A stretch of 64,000 bases of DNA, from positions 25,358,098 to 25,422,097 of the forward strand of contig NC_063439.1 of NCBI RefSeq assembly GCF_020379485.1, read 5' to 3'. The DNA is from Brassica napus (lineage: Eukaryota > Streptophyta > Magnoliopsida > Brassicales > Brassicaceae). The notes under the pieces were generated by a model, which was not told where the DNA came from, did no database searches, and saw only the letters and a list, made by a program, of their open reading frames with translations. The position numbers were made by a program, and so were the translations under genes. Below are positions 55,265-64,000 of the stretch, piece by piece. Every line of letters starts with the position of its first letter. Position 1 is the first letter of the stretch.

Positions 55265-57724
55265 GACTCGAAACCCCCCAATGTATCTCGTTTCTTCGAA
55301 GAGAATGAAGAACCCTTAAAACGAGAAACTTTGAGATGTTCTTGTCTCGTGAAATCGGAGAATCAACGCCGCTTTTGTTGGTTAAAGATTGTGTTTTTCC
55401 CCTAACAATGGATGTTTCTTGTCTCCCTCTCGACACTTGTATTTATGTTATAGATGATGGGCTTGGGCTGGGCCCACTTTATGTAATAAAATAAATTATA
55501 CGCGTTTCTCTAACCTGTAAATGTAATATATATATTTATTATTTATTTTTGTTTTTCAACTTTCGCCGACGGGAAAAGAATAAATTCTCCGTTTTCCATT
55601 CCACCGTCAAACAAAATAAAATGGAATTTTCTTTCGATTACGAACTGACATTAAACTAAACATGCTTGCATTATCTTAATTTTTGATTAACATACCTACC
55701 TACTCTATTGAATAATCTCATTTACGAACGGAGATCATTCTTCGCTAGTGTCACACTTTGATTCTAGTTTTTCAAGATTCCTTTCTCGTTAGCTTATAAA
55801 TTTAAACAATTTTGTAGCTATGGTTCTAACGGTCAGTGAAATGAAAATTTGAAGAAAAAAAAAATATATGTAGTGCGAAGAGGAGGAGGAGGTGAGATTT
55901 AAATCTTAATATAGAAAACACGATACACATATAATAAGAGTATCAAATTAAATTAGTTTAATTTTTTTTTACTAATCTATTTTTCCCTCTTAAAAATAAT
56001 TGTTTTGAGCGATTAATTATTCAATATATTTTTTAAAAATAGTAATAAATAGTGCCCGTATCATATATTTTGGGTCATTAGTTACGGTAATTCTTTTTTT
56101 TGGGTCAAATAGTTATGGTAATTCAAAACAGTGCCCGTATCATATACTTTGCCGTGAACGTGCCGCAGACGGCACAATGTTTTGGTAGGTAAATGTATGG
56201 GACTTACGTTTGTGTTGAATACCTACCATTTAAGACTTTATAAAGAGCGACTCGAAGGAGTGAGATTTTTTTCTAAAACAACTTGATAAATTAATGGTTT
56301 GACCCAAAACGTCTAACAAATGTTGCAATATCTAACTGTGATGAATGCAGGCATGAAAAAACACAATTATGTATTTAATATAAAACCATAAGTCCATCCA
56401 TCAAACATATACATGTGCCGAAAAGGTTGGTGTTAGTTGTTTTCGAAGCTATATACGAATATGTCATGTGAAACGTATATCTTAAAGTCATAGCCAAGCA
56501 AGTAATTTATTTATATGTTATAATAAGATAATGATATTAGTTTGGTTTTCAAATTTAGAAAACATTGATCAAAATATAGTTTCACCTTATAAAGGTTTGT
56601 GACTTGTTTTACATTTCTATATACTGCTTTTATCTGGGAAACTGCTTCTAAATGAATATTTTGCAGTAGATTTAATTAATTTTTAATATATGTTGGACTT
56701 TGATCTGATCTCTGAATGTTGAAACTACAAGTCTCCGACGTGGTATTGTTTGGTGGGGTCAACGATGCACATTCTTGTATCTTGACTATGAAGAAAGCAT
56801 ATGTGGAACGTGGCATGGCTTCACCTCCATTGTAACATTCTAAAAGAACTTTTATATATCAACCATATTCTAAATTCATTTAATATCCTTTTCACAAATA
56901 CTTATCAACGAGCGGGCCCTGACACATCTGTGTGATTTACTGTAAAAGGTCGATACACTGAAGTCAATTAGCTTTTACGTTTGTTCAACCATTCTAAAAC
57001 TTGCAGCATTTTTAAATGACCTTGGAGTGTATTATAAAATAACCTTACCGTTTGAAAAACGGCGAGAAAAGGCTTGGTTGTTCGTTGTGATATAGTTGAG
57101 ACTATAACAAATGCAATTAATTACGAAATGAATGAATCTACCGGTAAAACTAGTGATAGAAAAACTATAAAATTTATTGATAATTGCGACATTATGTGTG
57201 TTTCAACCATTGTTGACAGAGAAAAAAAGAGTGTTTTAGACCATATAAAAAGAAAATACTTTGTAAAGCTCTAATTTCATATGGTTATGATATTATACCA
57301 TACTAAAACTCATGTTTCTAGGCATTTTCAGTAACTGGATTGCGTGAAAATACATAATTTTCTTACAGTCTAGTCTTAGGTAGTACTAAAGTAAATATTC
57401 ATATAAGCATATTGGCAACCGGACAGTATGTCCTTGTAAATATGTTATTTTCTTTTGTAGCTATAACAAATTGTTTACTTTTCAACATTAAGAACTGCAA
57501 AATTTCGTTTCCACGAACTTTAACAACCGGCGGTCAGCCATATACTATGATGATATGTATGTTGCAAGTCCATACTATATTCGCGTAATTATCTTTTGTT
57601 AGAGTTGGCCAATTTCATGACGAACCAGCCCAAGAAGAAGAATAATATGTAATTGGGCTTTCGGTATCATATGAAACGCTTATGCCCGGCTTCCTATCAG
57701 TATTGTTAACACTTTTAACCCACA
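55265..57724. other. HMT-1 promoter and intergenic
   Basis: 55265 to about 55500 is the HMT-1 leader and promoter, with GGGCC/GGCCC motifs at about 55460-55480. Beyond it there is no supported gene. A short duplicated phrase, AGTGCCCGTATCATATA, occurs at 56051 and again at 56130. A plus-strand ORF at 57074-57274 (MVVRCDIVETITNAINYE) resembles nothing I know. Confidence 0.5.
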
Positions 57725-58456
57725 CTAGATCTTGTCCCGCGTTCCCGCGCGAATGTTGGATTTAACTTGCGTTCAATATAAATTTATAAACCATGGATTT
57801 TATAAAATGTCCATTTATCTTTTTATGTTTAGTAAAATATATTTAGAGTATAATATATTATATTATAATATAGATGTTTGATAATAATTTTTTATTTGTG
57901 CGTAATATTATATTTTTAAATTTTATAACTTGATGCAATTTGATGTAATTGTAATATTCATATATTAACCTATTGATTTTTTTGTTTATTTATTTAAAAA
58001 TGGTTTAATTTTTTACAATAGGTTTTTATGAATTATTATTATTTTTATGATATTTGGTTTTCTTGAAAATTGTATCGTAGCAGATTAATATATACTATAT
58101 ATTACAGTTTGTTTTTTTATTTTCAGCAAAAAGAAATAACAATTCATTGTAATTAATTAATTAAAAATTTTGATTTTAAGTGAAGTGGCAGATTTGTAAA
58201 TAAGAAAAAAATGCAATGACTAAATGTGTAAATAAAAAGAAATATTTAATCTGCTATCCATGTTTCCAAACAATTCTCATTTAATCTGCTATCCAAGATT
58301 CAAAACGACAGAATCTGTAAATGAGAAAGAAATACAGTGACTAAATATATATATTGAAAAAGTATTTAATTTGTTATCCTTATTTCCAAACAACTTTAAT
58401 ATATTATCTAAGTTTTCAAACAATACCAAAAGGTACTTCAGTTTTAATAATATAGA
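57725..58456 (-). mobile_element. Complete small non-autonomous Helitron (732 bp)
   Basis: On the minus strand it starts TCTATATTATTAAAACTGAA at 58456 and ends at 57725 with a GC-rich hairpin region (CGCG-CGGGAA-CGCG), GGGACAAGAT and CTAG. It is flanked by A on the 5' side and T on the 3' side. The 5' start is typical of ATREP-like Helitrons. The interior is AT-rich and non-coding, with repeated AATCTGCTATCCA units. Confidence 0.8.
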
Positions 58457-58750
58457 TTATCATTTGATGTGGAATAAAGTATCAATTTTTTTCTTTTGTT
58501 ACAGAGAGTGGTATAGCTAACATTATCATTTTTAGGCGGAAAAAAGTTTTTCAAAAAAGAATTTTGTTAAAAAAGTATGGTGAGGCCATTTTATCAGCTA
58601 TATCTACACCAAACATGTGAGACCAGTTCATTCTGGCATAGGTGAACGCACCGTCGATGTTCTTGGAGTTCCTATTGAATCAGGACTAAAGAACCCACAA
58701 ACCACTTAACTGTAACCACCATAAAAAAATTGACAGACATGTCATATAAG

Positions 58751-59366
58751 TAGAGATGGGAAAAACATTCAGATCCGAAAAACCGCACCAATCCAATCCA
58801 AAACATTAATACGGAATCTGAACCGAAACTGATAAAATATTCAAACGGATTCATGATTTTAATATCTAAAACGAATCTGAACCAAAATATTTTGAAAATC
58901 CGAAGATATCCAAATCATTATTATATACTTAAATATAATATTTAGTTTTGATTTAATATTAACAGAATATCTGAAAATACTTGGAATTATCTAAAATAAT
59001 GAAAATATCCAAAACAGTCAAAAATAAATATTCCAAAATAGTAAAATTACTTAAAACACCATATATATATCTGAAATTTTTATCAGTTTTCATTCAAATA
59101 TTCAAACCAAACTAATTTTCATGTTAATTTTAAATATTTAGTCATATTTTAATCAAATGTATATGTCGTATATATGTTATTTATTTTTAACTTTGAGAAC
59201 TTTAAAATATATTTGGATTTTTGAATTTTTTTACATAATTAATATTCAAACTGAGAACTTTAAAATAAAAATACTTAAGCGGAAGTTATAAACATGTAAT
59301 CCCAAAAATCTGAAATTTGAATAAATCCGAATTGAATCCGAACAAGTACATGAAAGTCCACCCATA
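58751..59366. mobile_element. Degenerate hAT-like element
   Basis: The left end TAGAGATGGGAAAAACATTC and the reverse complement of the right end TATGGGTGGACTTTC are similar. Flanking 8-mers CATATAAG and CACATAAC match at 6 of 8. The interior has decayed AATCCGAA/ATCCAAA units like those of the element at 51633-52190. Confidence 0.45.
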
Positions 59367-60156
59367 CACATAACATAGGTACAGAAGAAAGCTATTCTAC
59401 CATGCCCTCTACTATAAAAGGAAAAAAAAAATAGTAGAACTCACAGTTGCATAAGAAATAGCTCAAAGAGAGTTTCAACCCAATTTACTCGCTTTCTCTA
59501 GTTCTCTAAATATATATACTAAAAACAAATACTAGTATTCACATACAAACCCCTTTGCAAAACTATACATTTTCCCAAATTATTGGTCTCAGTAAACTAA
59601 TAACTAACTTATGCATCGAAGAGTCTTGGGGAAAGAAAACCCTTTTTTCCTTTTGAACAACTTGAAGCCAGTTTTTAAGCAAAAAGAAAACTCGAAGCCA
59701 TTCCTCTTGTGCAAAAACTACGGCATGCCCCAAAGAGCATATGAAGCCAATTCAACGGCTCCAGCACTAAGTAATTCCTCGTCTCTTCTGATCTTCTCAG
59801 TAGATGAACATCTATCATATGTTCGATAGCTAGTTTCCTTGGAACAAAGATCCCCAGCTGATACACTAGTGTTAAGAACAAGATATTCACACTATATAGT
59901 TTGAAATATAATTTAACGTAACGTGTTGCAACATGCTAAAAAGTACCAAATGATCTTATCTAGAATTAAATTATATAGCGGATTGCTTGAAGAAAGCAAA
60001 TACTACTAAATTGTTATTTAGTTTCAAGGTCACTAACTTCCACACTTTGCAAAAAGTTTCTTTCAAATGATAATGACAAGTAAAAACAGCCACTTAAATG
60101 AAACAAAGTATACGTTGAGCATGTCAAATCTCAAATCTCCGATGGACAAGTTGATG

Positions 60157-60242
60157 TCTTTTTCCTCTCGATCCAATTAATCTTAGAAAGATTGTTTTGT
60201 CCTTTTTCTCTCGATCCAATTAATCTTAGAAAGATTGTTTTT
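60157..60242. repeat. Tandem duplication, 43-bp period
   Basis: CTCTCGATCCAATTAATCTT and the following AGAAAGATTGTTTT occur twice, offset by 43 bases (first copy from 60165, second from 60208), almost without change. The near identity points to a recent duplication. Confidence 0.85.
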
Positions 60243-61206
60243 CTATCAGCATCTTAAGAATTCGCTTCAAATTTTCGAAAGCAAAATAATAATAATTCTG
60301 TCCAGTAAAACGAAACTAATAAGCTCATTCTGAAGTTATGGAATCTCTTGACACAGAATAACTGAAAATACTTCTTGTTATAATCTTTAATCTTTTTCCT
60401 AAACTTGGAATTTTTGAAATATATAGTTTAAGGAAATCTTTTGAAAGACTTGTAATATACGCAAAGGTTTTCTTCCACGAAACAAGACATAATTACTAAA
60501 ACAAAAAAACTTTTGAAAATGATTTAGGAACCAACGCAATTAGAGCGGTGAGTATTGGTGTGCTAATGTGATAAATGATCATCAACACTCATTAACTTTC
60601 CTTCATGTTTGTATTGGACCACACTTGTTCTTGTGTCGACTTTCCAAAAAAAATAAACTCTACTCAAACCTAATTCAAAAGGCTTAAACCCTAACACAAG
60701 GTTTATATATTTTAAATCCCAAGAGGAGATACCTCCCCGTTTCGAGTTTTATGTCAAAAATAACACAGTGAACATACACTCTAAGTTAAGTTTTTGATAA
60801 TAAATGATCTATTCTTGAGCTCGGAAACTAATCCCATGGAACATTGGTGATGATGAATCAAAAAGAGGAGAAGAAGATATACACAAAACAATAACTTTGG
60901 TTTTCACATACATTATCAACAACTCAATAGGCAAAACTTACAAAGATTGAGAGAGTTTACAAAACAGAACCACTCTGAGATTACAATTTTGATCTCACCT
61001 CGCTCCATCTTTCTTCACAACATCAAAACTATTACGTCAACAAAACTTTGTAGTAACACCAACACACAAAACTTATGTCTCTCTTTAGGGGTTCTTGCTT
61101 TCCCCTGCCATTAACTGCCTCTGCTATACTGTAATAACTTAAACAAAAACAGAGCTTTTTTTACCTTGCTCCTATAGCTAATAATAACAACACCTAGCTG
61201 CAAAAC

Positions 61207-62160
61207 TTATGGGCACGCGATATTAAGAGGAGTGGTTGTACTCGTTGCAAGATGATCGACGAAAGCAAACTTGTCAATGGTGGTTCCAATGAGACCAAGA
61301 TCGATCTCCACGTCTGAGAAATCATAGTCTGGAAGTTCGCTTGGACCGTCGCATTCTAGACCAATGATGTTCATATCATCTATACCGCAGTAATCATCCA
61401 AGAGCTGGTCGTCCTTCTCTTCAGTTAAGAAGAAATCAAGCTCACAAGCATTTGGGATCAGTGACTCATCAATGAAGCAACCCATATCAGGAATCTGTAG
61501 ATCTGCGAAGTTGAAGTCAAAACTCGGCTTCTTTGAATCAGTTACCTTCATATCACGATCAATGCTTGACACAGCTTCAACATTAGAGGCGATAGAAACA
61601 GTCTCATTTGAAGCAGTTGAATCACAGGGAGCAGCAGAACAGGCTGCAGCCAAAGCATCAAACTCGAGCTTCTTGTTAGCATAAGCATCAGCAGCTTGTT
61701 CAAGTGTCTCGTAAGTACCCAACCAAGTTCTTGTCTTGGTGATTGGATGTCTGATCTCAGCAGCCCATTTGCCCCATTTCCTCTGCCTTACACCAACAGG
61801 CTTCGTGACACTAGAGCGCCCAACAACCTGAGAGGCTTTCCCACTTAAAGCCTTTTTGCTTCCACCATTGTTACGACTCTCCTGAACATAAGAGCTTTCA
61901 GACTCTGCTTGAGCAGTGGCTGGAGAGAAAGGACGGTCGATCTCGCAGACATAACGTTTCCTCCTCCTACTCGTTTCAACATCTTCCTCGCCTGATGAGT
62001 AGTCAGTAGCGTAAGGATCATTCACAACGAAACGGATCTTTCTCATAGTCTTCAGATCTTCGGATAAACCAGGGAGGCGGTTAAGCTGGAAAGGTTTCTT
62101 CTTGGGCTTTTTGCTGGGCTTGGTGGCGTGAAGGGAAGAACGTTTCTTTGGTTCAGCCAT
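61207..62160 (-). CDS. CRF11: Cytokinin response factor CRF11-like AP2/ERF transcription factor, 317 aa
   Basis: Intronless coding region for an ERF-family transcription factor with the CRF domain. Residues 1-30 are very basic ([20 protein letters not shown]), a likely nuclear signal. The CRF domain is at about 40-60 ([20 protein letters not shown]). The AP2 DNA-binding domain is at about 121-168 ([20 protein letters not shown], then [20 protein letters not shown]). It has [10 protein letters not shown] where most ERFs have YRGVRQRPWGK. The acidic C-terminal part suits activation. The start at 62160 is the first ATG; an in-frame GTG 12 bases upstream is ignored. A donor at about 62378 (CCTAAAAGGTAACT, minus strand) suggests a 5'-UTR intron ending near 62221. 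It corresponds to At3g25890. Confidence 0.92.
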   Translation of the reverse strand: MAEPKKRSSLHATKPSKKPKKKPFQLNRLPGLSEDLKTMRKIRFVVNDPYATDYSSGEEDVETSRRRKRYVCEIDRPFSPATAQAESESSYVQESRNNGGSKKALSGKASQVVGRSSVTKPVGVRQRKWGKWAAEIRHPITKTRTWLGTYETLEQAADAYANKKLEFDALAAACSAAPCDSTASNETVSIASNVEAVSSIDRDMKVTDSKKPSFDFNFADLQIPDMGCFIDESLIPNACELDFFLTEEKDDQLLDDYCGIDDMNIIGLECDGPSELPDYDFSDVEIDLGLIGTTIDKFAFVDHLATSTTTPLNIACP

Positions 62161-64000
62161 TTTATCGAACACTTGGTGTGCAGAATCTCAAACCAAACCC
62201 CTCTAAAAACCCTCTCTAAATCAATAAGTCAAATAAGAACAAAAAAGAGTTGAATTACACGAAACCCTCCAAAAGATTCAACTTCCTGTTTCAAATTCAA
62301 TACCCAGAAACTCGCTTCAGATTCGAACAGAGAAGCTTTTAAGAGTAAAGTTGAAGACTTTAAGCAAACCCAGTTACCTTTTAGGTCTTAATCGCATGGA
62401 ATCCGAGAAACACACAAGAACAGAGCTTAAGAAGAAGATGAAGAGAGAAAGAGTGAAAGAGAGTAGCCGGAGCTCCGGCGAGTTAAGAGGGAACCTAGTC
62501 TCTCTCTCTCTCTCTCGACTCTTTCGCTCTCTTTGCGTTGCGCAAAAGTGAAAAAGAGAAGGGAGAGACTAGTAGATATAACAAGATTCAGAAGATAAAG
62601 TAAGAATCATATCGAATCGTAAACAGATGATATTTCTATGGCCAAGATTTTTTCCTGCCTCTCTTTTTCTCTAACGACTGTGACAAAAAAAAAATTAATA
62701 TTTATGTCGGAAAATAAAAAGCTAAAAGGAAATTGGTAAATGATAAATTTAAAATATCGAGGAATTTAATAAAGAGCTGGAAATTAATAAGAACACAATT
62801 GAACAAACGCAGATCTCAAAAACTTTAAATAAAGAGCATTAAAGTAAAAAAAAGAGTTAGATGAAATTTTAATTATTTTTTTCTTTCTCTTTTCTTCTGG
62901 AGAGATACAATTTAACCACAGACAATGAACGTATTAATTGTAGGTGTAAGTGTAACTTTTACAAGAATGGTAACAAAACTAGGGCCCTAAATTCCATTTG
63001 TGGAATTATCTTCTGGGCAAATGGTAAAATTACAGTTTGCGAAAATAGCAAAAGATCATTTTATAATTTTATTCATGACCACTTCTTGTCACTGCTACTG
63101 CACACTGTGCCAATGTGAAGTAGACAAATATTATAATATTCAGTAAAAATATACAATATGGTTGGTAGTGACTAGTAACGAATACTCGATCGATTACATT
63201 ACTAATAAACATGAAAACTTGCCGGGGTTGAATAAGAGGTTAGTTTACTTTTATATGTTTTGATGGAGGCAAAGAAGGCCAATATCGAACGTGGGATTGT
63301 CACATCCCCACAATTGCTAGTTGCTACCAACCCAAGGATTTTTCATCACAATTCAAAAGTCTTCTTTCCAATTTTAGTGGACATGAATACAATGAGAATA
63401 TTTCACAACTCAAAAACGATTTGAATTCGTCCGAGTCTTCGTAAAGTCAATGATCGACGGAACCTAACTGTGTCAGTGTTCACAAATGAACAAGTGTTAG
63501 TTAATACTTTTACATAGTTTGCATCAAACAGAACATAAAACAATTACTGATATAAAATAGACTAATAACTTGATAATATCTGTGCGGTATATAAATTCCA
63601 TATATGAGCTGAGCAATTTGTACGTAAGACATTTTAGTCAAAAAATAATTGTATGTAGAATATACAAATTGTCTATTGACTATTGAGATACACGTCCGTT
63701 AAACCTTTTCGGGACGTTTGAGAGTAAAAATTGAGATAGATCTGCTGTTGCGTAAGGACCGGTTTGGTCAAGATGGTCTCGAGTCTGGTCCATTTAAGCT
63801 TTCATTTTAAAGCTTGAGCATGTCATCTATTTTAGATTGCAGCCATACTCGGATTAACCTAAAATATATACCAACTTCAGGATTTTCTGATTATTTAAAT
63901 TAAATCAAAGAAAAATGAAAGAAATGTCGCATTCTTTCGTTTTCATCAAGAAAAGGCTAAGCACTCGTGATTCCAGATTTGTTTGTTTACGTGTTCACAG
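62161..64000. other. CRF11 leader/promoter and right-edge intergenic DNA
   Basis: 62161 to about 62560 is the CRF11 leader, with a likely intron and a GA/CT-rich tract (62500-62516). From 62600 to the edge the DNA is AT-rich with no coding frame I can support and no element with defined ends. Confidence 0.5.

Larger units (their letters stand above)
58457..61206. other. Intergenic between the small Helitron and CRF11
   Basis: A minus-strand stretch near 58565-58660 reads NIDGAFTYARMNWSHMFGVD and looks protein-like, but I cannot assign it. A degenerate hAT-like element spans about 58751-59366. A promoter-like TATAAAAG lies at about 59413, with an orphan ORF downstream (59611-59829). A 43-bp tandem duplication is at about 60157-60242. 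The last 300 bases hold the CRF11 3' UTR. Confidence 0.5.

Noticed and set aside
62161..62172. Upstream GTG start adding four residues to CRF11
   Set aside because: The in-frame ATG at 62160 gives the expected MAEPKKR start.

Overview
The window is nuclear DNA of a crucifer, most likely a Brassica or close relative. The genes are intron-rich plant genes, the intergenic DNA is AT-rich, and crucifer-type Helitrons, SINEs, MITEs and LINE relics fill the gaps. From memory, the recognisable genes follow the order of Arabidopsis thaliana chromosome 3, from about At3g26120 at the left edge down to about At3g25890 at the right. I therefore named genes by protein similarity plus expected position. No database search was possible.

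Left part (1-23.3 kb), all on the minus strand: first exon of TEL1 (MEI2-like RNA-binding protein, running off the left edge), D-cysteine desulfhydrase 2, a small AGP-like anther-type cell-surface protein, an RCC1-repeat protein, RGS1 (seven-transmembrane regulator of G-protein signalling), a CPBP/CAAX-type membrane protease, a plastid fibrillin (FBN3 type), and two neighbouring PP2A B' regulatory subunits (B'delta-like and B'eta-like) that share one intron position and an identical last-exon length.

Middle (23.3-38.5 kb): a 5.9 kb AT-rich gap with transposon relics, then SKIP14 (F-box protein, plus strand). A broken remnant of the spindle-checkpoint gene MAD2 follows at the expected collinear place. 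Next is a 4.5 kb Helitron with clear ends (32965-37466) that carries pieces of an organellar recA gene, and then a TLC-domain membrane protein.

Right part (38.5-64 kb): a small USP-like protein, plastid ribosomal protein L15, a DUF1644 zinc-binding protein, the signalling peptide gene CLE27, homocysteine S-methyltransferase HMT-1 (with one GC-AG intron) and the cytokinin response factor CRF11. The gaps between them hold a SINE with 12-bp target duplications, a hAT-type MITE with perfect 8-bp duplications, a Mutator-type MITE with 9-bp duplications around four telomere-like repeats, a second complete small Helitron and LINE fragments.

The genes do not form a pathway; they are ordinary collinear housekeeping and signalling genes. 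Several genes I recall between these neighbours in Arabidopsis (for example PRXQ, GT-4, a pyruvate kinase and one of two FBN3 copies) are not visible, which fits gene loss after the Brassica genome triplication. I found no new multi-gene system. The most unusual items are the Helitron with captured recA exons, the MAD2 remnant, and the CLE27 peptide whose sixth residue differs from the Arabidopsis form as I remember it. All splice sites were placed by eye, using GT-AG signals, reading-frame continuity and family similarity.
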